A DNA stretch of 30,390 nt from an uncultured Eubacteriales bacterium (GTDB lineage: Bacteria > Bacillota > Clostridia > Christensenellales > UBA1242), in contig CADBOH010000050.1 of NCBI GenBank assembly GCA_902796285.1, positions 1 to 30,390 on the forward strand. The letters run 5' to 3'. Position numbers and translations under genes: made by a program. The notes under the pieces are model-generated. The model worked only from the letters and a program-made list of their open reading frames with translations, was not told the DNA's origin and did not search any database. Shown here in pieces: positions 23,701 through 30,000 of this stretch; positions within the stretch are counted from its first letter, which is position 1, and every line of letters begins with the position of its first letter.

Positions 23701-26311
23701 AGAAAATATCAAATGTTGAGTTTCCAGCATCATCACAAACTTCTAGGATATAAAAACCATCGTCAGATCTTACATAACTTGCATTAACTGTCTCTGAAAA
23801 ATCTTTTGTGTTTGTGTATCTATTCCATGTAGATGATATTTTTGTTAAATCAAGCTTATATGCAACAGGCAAAGTATCACTTTCAACAAGGTAGTAAAGC
23901 AAAAGTGAGCGTTCATTGTCGCTTTGAACATTGTAATATTCCGTTTGTTCAAGTGGGATAAATCTTAAGTATCCGTAAGTTGCGGCACCACTCTTTTTAT
24001 TGTCCCATGAGAATATGATAGGGCAGTTTGTATTATAGGAATCAAGTGTTGAACCGATTTTATAAGTTGTGCTTGATGTTGCAGCAACATTTCTTGCATT
24101 TACGCCAGAAATCTCGTTTGTATCGATTGTAAATGTTTTAATGCTAGGATTTTTGGTGTTAGTTGAATAAATCTTTATAGTATAGTTCGCATTTGCATAA
24201 GGCATAGTTTTATCTATAAAAATTCCATACTTGCCAGCAATATTAGCATTATACTGTTGGGCATTAGTTAAATCAGTGTCTTCAAGAGTAGTAGTGTCAA
24301 TTGCTTCAAATTTTTGATATGCAATGCCTATGCCAGAAAGTCTTTTAATATTAATGTTGTTAAAATAGTAATCCCCAGTGTTGTAATTTTTTGCAGAAAC
24401 AAAAATATCAACTTTTGCATCGTAGACGTTGTTTTCTGAGTCATTTAAGATATAAACACTTCTATTAGTATATGTTGAAGTATAAACATCTTCATATTTT
24501 TCATCCAAAATTGTAACTTTTGGAGTTTGACTTGTTACTGTAAAATAGAATATTTGATAATGGAAGTGTGAAGCCTGTGAAGTTCCACTTTCAGATAAAA
24601 ATGCGTCATACTTGTATTGGATGATGTAAACATATGTTCCTGCATCATTTTGATTGAAGCCACCAAAATTTAATTTTTTTGTGTATTGGATATAGTATGT
24701 TCCTTCAGCAAAATTATCCTGTGTTGGTTGTGGATTTGCAACAGAATAAACGCCATTATCATAAATATAGTAGGTTGTGCCATTATTAAAACTTGTAGCT
24801 TCTACAAATCGTTTATCTGGTTCAACATTATATATAAAACTATTTCCTGTTTGTAAGTTTACATTGTTTATAAACTTTATAGGTGTTTGGTTTGTCGAAA
24901 CAGGAGTTATGTTTTGCTCATTAATAAAGTTTAAGACCTTATCCTCTAACTCGTACGCGCTAGTGCTACTTGGATTTTTTGCGTTTAAATTTAGGTCATT
25001 TTTATAGTGATTGTTAAATTGGCTAGTTATATCGGCAGAAAGTTCATATGTGCCATTGTCAAAATTATAAGACTTAAATTCAACTGCTTCAGGTTGATTT
25101 GTTTGTTCATTTATGGTTGAGTAATCAGAAAACTTAGCTTGATAACCATAGATATAAAGCCTTTGATTTTTGTTTTTAAAGTTATTGTTTCCTTCAAGGT
25201 TTTCGAGTGGCAAAACATAAGTTTCTTCATCTTGTCCAAATGTTGCCTTGTAAAGGTATGTAAATGAAATATCGTAAGTACCAATGTTTTTAAAGTAAAC
25301 TGTTACCATTCCGCCGCTCGTGCGAGCAACAATAAACAAATCGTTCTCTTCGATTTCATTGCCATTTGCGTCTTTTTGAACCACATTAGGTTGTGGCATT
25401 GAAGAATATTCAAGTGTTGAATAAAAAGTTTGCTCATCGGCATCAGTGTGACTGATTGAAATTTGATAAACACTTGGATTGTATGTAATTGATGGAAGTG
25501 TGTTTACTTCTCCTGCATATGCATAGTTGTAAAAATAATATCTAGAGAAAGTTGTTGATGAAACAGGGGATTGTTGCAAGTTTGCAGATGGAGTTAAATT
25601 TTGATATCCCGCGCCATCAAAATATGTGCTAGCGTTAAATACCATAAATGTATAGTAAACGCGTCTTTCGATTGAAGTAAATGTTGCTCCGCCATTATCC
25701 GTATAATATGCAATCATAGGGATTACAAGCGTGTAGCAACCCTCATTTGAAAGTGTAACAATTTCGTTGTTGAAATCTTCATTGCCAAGAGCGGTGTTAA
25801 GAGCAAATTTGATGTCAAGTTTAAGAGGTGTGAAATTATAATTTAGTGGTGTAACAGCGTTCTCGTGTGCTTTTGCGTAAGCGGTGATAGATTTGCCTTG
25901 CATTAGGTTTACGCCTTGGGCACCGCTTTCAATTTGTTCATTTGTTAAGTTATAATAAAGAGAGAGTGAATTTTGAAAATCGAAGTAATAGTATTCTTCA
26001 AGATTTGTTTCGTCTGGGACGAAAGCATAATTTTTATTATTACCCTCTGGAATTTCATGATCACCTATTTCAAGGTTAACATTGCTTCCAGTTTGAAACA
26101 GATAGGTTGTGTTGCCAACATGACCAACATTTTCACCAGTGGTGATTTTTACATAATCTGGCAAGTCGTTTGTGATAGTATCATATTGAGCAAAGTCGGC
26201 ACTAGAATACTCATTTTTATTTTGTGATCCAAACAAAAACCCGGCAGCGCATGTGCCAAGGAATATGAATGAAAGTAATAACGCACTAAATATTTTTTTA
26301 AACTTTTTCAT
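17789..26311 (-). CDS. Giant secreted Ig-like surface protein with C-terminal membrane anchor
   Basis: A 2840-residue protein with no recognised function. It begins with a signal peptide (MKKFKKIFSALLLSFIFLG, cleavage near residue 25-30). LGTC there resembles a lipobox, but with Thr at -1. It ends with a membrane span (~2806-2830, FAIIAIVIAVAVAGAIVF) and a basic tail RLRKRQKTK, so most of it should be outside the cell. No LPXTG motif is present. The body is rich in Tyr, Asn, Thr and Ser, and looks like many beta-sandwich (Ig/HYR-like) units: strands of the form GxYxVxF (NIGTYDISF, EPGYYSVTF, PGDYFVTLY) and D-x-A/G-N turns (CDDAGNSTF) recur. Six short YY motif repeats occur near ~500-540 and ~1110-1170. 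The start has AGAGGTG 4 nt upstream. A role in adhesion or cell-envelope structure is only inferred. Confidence 0.92.
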   Translation of the reverse strand: MKKFKKIFSALLLSFIFLGTCAAGFLFGSQNKNEYSSADFAQYDTITNDLPDYVKITTGENVGHVGNTTYLFQTGSNVNLEIGDHEIPEGNNKNYAFVPDETNLEEYYYFDFQNSLSLYYNLTNEQIESGAQGVNLMQGKSITAYAKAHENAVTPLNYNFTPLKLDIKFALNTALGNEDFNNEIVTLSNEGCYTLVIPMIAYYTDNGGATFTSIERRVYYTFMVFNASTYFDGAGYQNLTPSANLQQSPVSSTTFSRYYFYNYAYAGEVNTLPSITYNPSVYQISISHTDADEQTFYSTLEYSSMPQPNVVQKDANGNEIEENDLFIVARTSGGMVTVYFKNIGTYDISFTYLYKATFGQDEETYVLPLENLEGNNNFKNKNQRLYIYGYQAKFSDYSTINEQTNQPEAVEFKSYNFDNGTYELSADITSQFNNHYKNDLNLNAKNPSSTSAYELEDKVLNFINEQNITPVSTNQTPIKFINNVNLQTGNSFIYNVEPDKRFVEATSFNNGTTYYIYDNGVYSVANPQPTQDNFAEGTYYIQYTKKLNFGGFNQNDAGTYVYIIQYKYDAFLSESGTSQASHFHYQIFYFTVTSQTPKVTILDEKYEDVYTSTYTNRSVYILNDSENNVYDAKVDIFVSAKNYNTGDYYFNNINIKRLSGIGIAYQKFEAIDTTTLEDTDLTNAQQYNANIAGKYGIFIDKTMPYANANYTIKIYSTNTKNPSIKTFTIDTNEISGVNARNVAATSSTTYKIGSTLDSYNTNCPIIFSWDNKKSGAATYGYLRFIPLEQTEYYNVQSDNERSLLLYYLVESDTLPVAYKLDLTKISSTWNRYTNTKDFSETVNASYVRSDDGFYILEVCDDAGNSTFDIFLLEKTSPIFVYNSVTTSDDFRRLMQSSEMIAVPEEDTSISIEWAKNKAIYLNNFDNTQINELSAYQYSKDADLASAKLRAALNEFFDVNTNANLKTYDNLAGFDKAGLTYNGTYLTIAIDNSAFIKSANPAESALENGGFVNASKYEITFIDENDTAIEGSYRIYLRDDSNNKLLDEEESIRFKNASSGYVSFVVTSDKSKMLIKYTSDEAYLDFANFSLTGSLYKNTYVATNVSDQDQLDDGVYYTFATTEDSTPVANKLYYKKASDNKYVEEVNLTEFDGATYYEKTKATEYNAGSRYFVADKTNGETYSYTGDEEEKLGIAYKFAYYTPINTKNQITLSFTPHPQGKDELIDTIVLKYYPFEKTSTNGYYTIGKNVERTINIYPTSSVVAEGEEVLFPISFGGDNLPKPGKYVIERNYKQNVQVDQYDYFRRTITFIVDEFGLITPLETISVDDQSSLASIVGRDIALSFYNDKNAIEISFPELLANSLIQGSFYTKDSFDANDENPAIAVEGNKLPLKLFIPQYKFTMGPGKQGSQYNVNYQNILSRYGNAQVIDGDVYVEGIKVSNVNSIQSYLRRASIQAYEIYARITVLKSNNQNKNEVVARYVSNGTTSNGYLNFYPADERFVTTSNEPAQLFSQPGDYFVTLYQDNVVGSESKFYSFYKFGFRILENEPSFDILNEDGYTLKGPSNNEFYTNSKVVRIQWQDPQNKYQAKIDENEIYISGQKFTGTINESGNLKYFDYDCSNLIENQGQITVQMQYEGFNSSYYNKVIKTIHFDISAPIKNLQSLMTLTENATENIFTKAYQQINMRTYKDYKNEDVQATAKTNFDNNFKLSYSYSVETSTFKYFSYNVTRNYFNTTLKSTYDNRTQRPNDTQFIYFREIQLNNYQQVKKDSFSKNNYQSMEQFNENRIIDGSYYEIVELDYADNMVVYVVRVINDTANNAAISYTNNNLQLKTEDEKYVNIYDSEIYNGYNLYSTSGLTLKNTENNYMSDPWQLYTFTRYGSTSVRYMHSPWLENNQIYRISLPSLQASIVNMSDIFSEVSSSGNKHSLVMTDRTTGTSKNIYISVMDANLTTRKVNDALVINVPSQDQVTSTTTTYVYPVRIVIEKAEGSNWAPIMDASQVTYGTWTPTTEYADNLSYITFDQTSSDLTVKVNVGNTSDKFKYTITDNFGKTSTVILLVGEVEYNEITGSNIYSLTESNGDITYISRNAINFSYNTLLYDVELYDKDNNLVTTITPQIDSRTKITSYTFAPTGENYDDLYKIVVKAIEDSVVIKTLRVRLYHKLPFYTATRDDISNGGILFADKNNDAINSASNIPSKTVIYEGKEYTSQAKNITTYSQNVTLFYPNGDFGRESINRYDDQYGFTVFLSRDNGLTWENINSVNSDASGYTISGTGEYIVFIKYNTDEIFNEVFSIYDLTILDSSASFYYITVDGVRIEKSDMKYVEKSVTYETNYIVGIDYDDKSRLEIVCNQELGVKISPPTLGENTGTNVVVEIYKYSCAISEGYFTIIYINVNPNDSIVSLFTYETSSGATNSLKSSTSEFVVANKETESNFDKIKLNFTSYYGIKQNKIVIGVQKLFEGEFVDIYPTVYDNGDTSYVYLTRAGSYRLRLTDSCKPEPHVQYFKTSDYVDLVFLNSTPITVTYVNTDGDEVTTEFVQKAVYNSSVKISLNNLTTYYQPSGYPVIKVTKNGVEYGKGTGGYTESNNQYTFTEPGYYSVTFSATSTTGIPIREDAFNFTIINKNESRYAYEFTNYNKYYVVKVVKDDVDITDELREISNFDVITVNNKQYMTQLLINFLDEKTGGGRYRVSISPNDESYVNTIGETFTFDFWINMANPPIKVSLAEGEKTSGNITVTFNTRNLYNAVGDCYLIVGGTTKYYTSENIASYGEIETITLASTGTYFIQLYTSGGHLLYSYKVTKTEPLNAFAIIAIVIAVAVAGAIVFITIRLRKRQKTK

Positions 26312-26345
26312 AAAACACCTCTCATTGTTTTAATTAGTTAATTAG

Positions 26346-26373
26346 ATTTTACCATAGTGACAAAAAAAAACAA
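26346..26373 (-). promoter_or_regulatory. Likely promoter of the giant surface-protein gene
   Basis: On the minus strand: TTGTTT (26368-26373), a 16-nt spacer and TAAAAT (26346-26351) with an extended TG. The -35 lies in an A/T homopolymer, so its identity is less certain than the -10. Confidence 0.5.
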
Positions 26374-26379
26374 AATAAT

Positions 26380-26408
26380 TTTAAGCACATATAATAAAAT
26401 ATTATAAT
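26380..26408 (+). promoter_or_regulatory. Possible promoter of the glycosyltransferase gene
   Basis: TTTAAG (26380-26385), a 17-nt spacer and a perfect TATAAT (26403-26408). The DNA here is almost pure A/T, so chance matches are easy. The leader would be about 85 nt. Confidence 0.3.
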
Positions 26409-26498
26409 ATTAATATACTCAATATGACTACTTTTAATCAACAAAAGAAAAATTAAACCATAAGCCAAAAAAGTTCATATAAATTAAAAGGAGGGGTT

Positions 26499-27584
26499 AT
26501 GAAAACGCTTTCTTTATGCATGATTGTTAGAGACGAAGAAAAAAATCTTGATGAGTGCCTTAGGTGCTGCCAAGAATTTTGTGATGAGATTGTAATTGTT
26601 GATACTGGCTCAAAGGATAAAACAAAAATCATTGCTCAAAAATACACAGAAAATGTTTATGATTTTGAGTGGGTTGATGATTTTTCCAGGGCAAGAAATT
26701 ATTCTTTTGATAAAGCAACGAAGGAATATATCATGTGGCTTGATGGTGATGATTTTTTAACCCGTGATACAATTGAAGAAATAATAAAGTGGAAAAATTC
26801 TGGGGAGGATTGTGATGTACTCATGTGCAGGTATGTTGCGGGCTATAAAAAGGATTTAACACCAACATTTGAATACTATCGCGAAAGGATTGTAAAAAAT
26901 ACTCCACAGTTAAGATGGAAGGATGCAGTGCATGAGGTTATTGTGCCAGTTGGCAAGGTGATAACAAATAGCAAAATTGCAGTTTACCATAACAAAAGAG
27001 AGAAAAAATATAGTGATAGAAATTTAAATATATACCTTAAGCTTTTGGCAGATGGCGTTAAGTTGTCACCAAGAGGGCAATTTTACTATGCGCGTGAATT
27101 ATATTTTCTTGGAAAAACACAAGAAGCAATTCATGAATTTTCAAAGTTTCTCGCAGATGATAAGGGATGGAGCGAAAATAAGATCGAGGCATGCCTTAAC
27201 CTTGCAAAATGTTACGAGATTGTTGGGCAATATTCAAATGCAATGTCATCTTTGTATGGCTCATTTAGTTATGATGATCCAAGAGGGGAGATAATCTATG
27301 AGATTGGCAATGTTTTCATGATTGAAGGAAAGTATGACCGCGCAATCTTTTGGTTAAAACTTGCGTTAACTCTTTCTCCAAATTTGCAAAGTGGGGGATT
27401 TATAAATCAAGATTGCTACAACTTTTTGCCCGCTTTGCAACTATGTGTTTGCTATGATAAATTAGGCGATTATTTAGAGGCATATAAATATCATTTAATT
27501 GCAGAAAAATTTTATCCAGAAGATAAAAGCGTTTTGCAAAATAAAAAATATTTTGATGCAATTTTAAAAAATAAAAATATATAA
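26499..27584 (+). CDS. Family 2 glycosyltransferase with C-terminal TPR-like repeats
   Basis: A 361-residue, likely cytoplasmic glycosyltransferase. The GT-A domain (~1-230) has LSLCMIVRDEEKNL (4-17), IVDTGSKD (33-40), the acidic WLDGDD (80-85) that binds the metal and sugar nucleotide, and FEWVDDFSRARN. The same pattern is seen in SunS-type and other TPR-containing GT2 enzymes. From ~185 on, helical repeats (FYYARELYFLGKTQEAI, NLAKCYEIVGQYSNA, IGNVFMIEGKYDRAI) look like TPRs, which often hold a protein acceptor. It has no membrane span. AGGAGGGG precedes the ATG. It is divergent from the giant surface protein, which would be a possible acceptor, but this is inference. Confidence 0.88.
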   Translation: MKTLSLCMIVRDEEKNLDECLRCCQEFCDEIVIVDTGSKDKTKIIAQKYTENVYDFEWVDDFSRARNYSFDKATKEYIMWLDGDDFLTRDTIEEIIKWKNSGEDCDVLMCRYVAGYKKDLTPTFEYYRERIVKNTPQLRWKDAVHEVIVPVGKVITNSKIAVYHNKREKKYSDRNLNIYLKLLADGVKLSPRGQFYYARELYFLGKTQEAIHEFSKFLADDKGWSENKIEACLNLAKCYEIVGQYSNAMSSLYGSFSYDDPRGEIIYEIGNVFMIEGKYDRAIFWLKLALTLSPNLQSGGFINQDCYNFLPALQLCVCYDKLGDYLEAYKYHLIAEKFYPEDKSVLQNKKYFDAILKNKNI

Positions 27585-27657
27585 ATGGCAAATAATTAAA
27601 AAACCTATGTTCCTTTGAAATAAAGGGGTTAAATATAATAAAAATTTATTAAAATAC

Positions 27658-27688
27658 AAAAAAATAGGCATTTTTTGCCTATTTTTTT
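27658..27688. terminator. Bidirectional terminator between the glycosyltransferase and nucleoside hydrolase genes
   Basis: A 13-bp stem AAAAAAATAGGCA / TGCCTATTTTTTT with a T5 loop. The right arm reaches into the stop codon of the minus-strand nucleoside hydrolase (27687-27689), so one hairpin serves both convergent genes. Confidence 0.88.
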
Positions 27689-28613
27689 ATTTTAATTTAA
27701 AGCCATCAAATTCGTGCAATTTTTCATCCAAAATACTTAAAAATTTTGGTCTATCAACAGCAACAGTAAGTTTGATATGTCCGTTTTTATCATAGTCGGC
27801 AATGGTTTTTCCAGTTACAACATCTACATTTAAACTGATTGTTTCCGTTTTAAAAAGTTCTGGGTGAATAAGATACATATATGCACAAGTATCGTTTGTT
27901 GCAACTCTTTTATCTTTATAACCTGGCTCCCAATATTTTGAATACATTTGATATAAGAAATTGCCAACTTCATTTGTGTCGCGCATCTTATAAACGTAAT
28001 CTTCTTCAAGGTGAGCCTTATCTCTACCCATATCACTTGGTACCATCACGAGAGGTATTCCACTTTCTGTAACAATTTTAAATGCAACTGGGTCAGATGA
28101 AACATTAAATGAAATGTGGGCAGGAAAACCTGGCATACCATAAGGTGCTCCACCCATAAAAATAATCATTGGGATTTTTTTAATAATGTCTGGGTGTGCT
28201 TGAAACAACATTCCATAATTTGTGTGAGGGCCAAGCAAAAGTGGGATAATGTCGCCATCTCCTTCACTTAATACTTTATAGATTTCTTCAACAGCGTTTT
28301 CACTAACAAGCTTGTGCTTTACTTGTGAAATGTGTGGAGGAATATATCCGCCCATACCTTCTTCCATGTGGATAAACTCAGCAGTTGGGCTTATTCTATC
28401 TGTTGCCTGAGTGGCGCCTTTTGCAACTTTGATGTCTTTGTCAAACTTATCAAGCAGGTGAAGAATATTTCTTGTGCTTGTGTTTACTCTAACATTGCCC
28501 ACAACAGTTGTAATAAGTTTTATGTCAAGCATTTTATCAAAAATGGCATAAACTAAGCAAGCTGCATCATCTACGCCAGGGTCTGTATCAATAATAACTT
28601 TTATCTTTTTCAT
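27687..28613 (-). CDS. Divergent nucleoside hydrolase (IUNH family)
   Basis: A 308-residue member of the inosine-uridine preferring nucleoside hydrolase family, which splits ribonucleosides into base and ribose with a bound calcium. The N-terminal metal site DTDPGVDDA (9-17) is intact, and GPHTNYG, MGGAPYG and SDPVAFKIV follow the family order. Usual active-site positions differ: the typical AEFN reads ISFN, and the late HDP motif reads NDT (~239), so the catalytic His is Asn. Substrate choice is therefore open. The start at 28613 is favoured by AAAAGGAA about 8 nt upstream; an ATG at 28634 has no such site. It lies 44 nt after the FNT channel gene and is probably co-transcribed with it. Confidence 0.85.
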   Translation of the reverse strand: MKKIKVIIDTDPGVDDAACLVYAIFDKMLDIKLITTVVGNVRVNTSTRNILHLLDKFDKDIKVAKGATQATDRISPTAEFIHMEEGMGGYIPPHISQVKHKLVSENAVEEIYKVLSEGDGDIIPLLLGPHTNYGMLFQAHPDIIKKIPMIIFMGGAPYGMPGFPAHISFNVSSDPVAFKIVTESGIPLVMVPSDMGRDKAHLEEDYVYKMRDTNEVGNFLYQMYSKYWEPGYKDKRVATNDTCAYMYLIHPELFKTETISLNVDVVTGKTIADYDKNGHIKLTVAVDRPKFLSILDEKLHEFDGFKLK

Positions 28614-28657
28614 AGTGGCTATTCCTTTTAGCATTAAATTTGATTTGTAGTTTTTGC

Positions 28658-29323
28658 TTATTTGTTTTCTTCATCCTTTGATTTATTATCTAAAAACTTA
28701 ATTAGTTTTGTTATGGCTGGGATTAAAAGCCCACCAACACAGTTTCCAAGAGTAATCATAAGTAGATAGCCAATCATTTTCCAACTCCAAGCGCCAGCAA
28801 TGAAGAAGTAAAACATGTCAGCAACGCAGTGTTCAAATCCGCAAAGAACAAACACTGAAACGCCAAATATAAGGGCGAGAGTTTTTGCAATAATGTTGTC
28901 AAAATTTTTGTATCCATAAACAGCAAGGTAAATAAGAATGTTACACATAATAGCAAGCAAAAATATGCTTAGTAAGTTGTCGTTTAACTTTGTTTCAACA
29001 AGTACTTGGTTTGCATCAATTACAGATGTGAGCCTCGTGCCTTTAATGAGAAGCGAGGTGAGTAGTGTTCCAGCAAAATTGCCAATCCATGTTAGAGCCA
29101 AAACACCTAAATATGAGGGCTTGTTATCAAGCGCATAACATACCTTGCCGGTGAAGAGGTTGAAATTGAAATTTAATATCATAAATAGGCCGATTACAAA
29201 GAATAGTGAGCCTACTATTTTGTTGCCAGAAGACAAAAAAGCTATACAGCCAATTGATATTGAAACTCCTGCGAGCACACCAAGAATAAACTCCTTTAAG
29301 CCCTTAGCAAAAACCTTCTTCAT
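28658..29323 (-). CDS. Formate/nitrite transporter (FNT) family channel
   Basis: A 221-residue membrane protein with six spans, the fold of FocA/NirC pentameric anion channels for small monovalent anions such as formate, nitrite or hydrosulfide. Family motifs are NLFTGK (55-60) in the broken helix 2, GFEHCVADM (162-170) with the central histidine H165 in helix 5, and GNCVGGLLIPA (193-203) in helix 6. It is shorter than FocA (about 280) because of trimmed termini, with all spans kept. The ATG at 29323 has GAGG 5 nt upstream; a GTG two codons earlier is less likely. The substrate cannot be told from sequence. The next gene is the nucleoside hydrolase. Confidence 0.88.
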   Translation of the reverse strand: MKKVFAKGLKEFILGVLAGVSISIGCIAFLSSGNKIVGSLFFVIGLFMILNFNFNLFTGKVCYALDNKPSYLGVLALTWIGNFAGTLLTSLLIKGTRLTSVIDANQVLVETKLNDNLLSIFLLAIMCNILIYLAVYGYKNFDNIIAKTLALIFGVSVFVLCGFEHCVADMFYFFIAGAWSWKMIGYLLMITLGNCVGGLLIPAITKLIKFLDNKSKDEENK

Positions 29324-29349
29324 TTGCACCTCATTTGTATAACAAATAT

Positions 29350-29378
29350 ATTATAATAGAAAATGAAAAATAATGCAA
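29350..29378 (-). promoter_or_regulatory. Promoter of the FNT-nucleoside hydrolase operon
   Basis: On the minus strand: TTGCAT (29373-29378), a 17-nt spacer and a perfect TATAAT (29350-29355). Transcription would start about 20 nt before the FNT start codon. Confidence 0.65.
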
Positions 29379-29386
29379 TCATCTTG

Positions 29387-29415
29387 TTGTAAAAAATAAA
29401 AAAGTTTGTTAGAAT
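29387..29415 (+). promoter_or_regulatory. Promoter of the pyrophosphatase gene
   Basis: TTGTAA (29387-29392), a 17-nt spacer and TAGAAT (29410-29415). It is back to back with the FNT promoter, with only 8 nt between the -35 boxes. Confidence 0.5.
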
Positions 29416-29434
29416 ATAGTGCAAGAGGTGAAAA

Positions 29435-29971
29435 ATGAATATTTGGAAGGATATTAGAAAGGAAAGGATCACGCCAACAGATTTTATTGCTTGTATTGAA
29501 ATACAAAAGGGCGATAAAACGAAGTATGAACTTGACAAAGAAACGGGCAGACTTATTATGGATCGTGTTCTTTACACATCAACCAATTATCCAATGAATT
29601 ATGGATTTATTCCACTTACATATTGTGGTGATAATGACCCACTTGACGTTTTTGTGTTATGTAGTGAGCCACTTGACCGCATGTGCCTTGTTAGATGTTA
29701 TCCAATAGGTGTTGTAATTATGACAGATAGAGAGGAGAGAGATGAAAAAATCATCGCAATCCCATTTGGGGATCCGCAATATAATAGTTACAAGGATATT
29801 TCAGAACTTCCAAAACATATTTTTGATGAACTTATGCACTTTTTAACTGTTTACAAACAACTTGAAAATAAGCCTGTTGACGTGAGCGAACTTGGCAATA
29901 AAGACAGGGCAGTTGAGATCATAGAAGAATGCATGAACGGATATGAAAAACTTATAAAAAAAGAGGAATAA
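29435..29971 (+). CDS. ppa: Inorganic pyrophosphatase, family I
   Basis: A soluble 178-residue enzyme that hydrolyses pyrophosphate to phosphate and so pulls biosynthetic reactions forward, including tRNA charging. KYELDKETG (30-38) and YPMNYGFIP (52-60) are family-typical, and the metal site D66-N-D68-P-L-D71 matches D65, D67 and D70 of the E. coli enzyme. RCYPIGVVIMTD and YKDLEN-like YKQLEN also fit. AGAGGTG lies just before the ATG. The terminator stem overlaps the last codons. Many Firmicutes use the unrelated family II enzyme instead, so family I here is a mild lineage hint. Confidence 0.95.
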   Translation: MNIWKDIRKERITPTDFIACIEIQKGDKTKYELDKETGRLIMDRVLYTSTNYPMNYGFIPLTYCGDNDPLDVFVLCSEPLDRMCLVRCYPIGVVIMTDREERDEKIIAIPFGDPQYNSYKDISELPKHIFDELMHFLTVYKQLENKPVDVSELGNKDRAVEIIEECMNGYEKLIKKEE

Positions 29972-29998
29972 TTTGATTTTTCAGATTATTCCTTTTTT
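29964..29998. terminator. Bidirectional terminator between ppa and the collagen-like gene
   Basis: A 9-bp stem AGGAATAAT (29964-29972) / ATTATTCCT (29985-29993) with a 12-nt loop, then a T run. It includes the ppa stop codon on one side and lies 3 nt past the stop of the minus-strand collagen-like gene on the other. Confidence 0.8.
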
Positions 29999-30000
29999 GT

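Noticed and set aside
26239..26311. The giant surface protein as a lipoprotein
   Set aside because: LGTC in the signal peptide resembles a lipobox, but Thr at -1 is unusual and the C-terminal membrane span already explains anchoring; left as a possibility only.
27594..27632. Second hairpin after the glycosyltransferase gene (CCTTT/AAAGG)
   Set aside because: The stem is short and bulged and no T run follows; the hairpin at 27658-27688 is a far better terminator.
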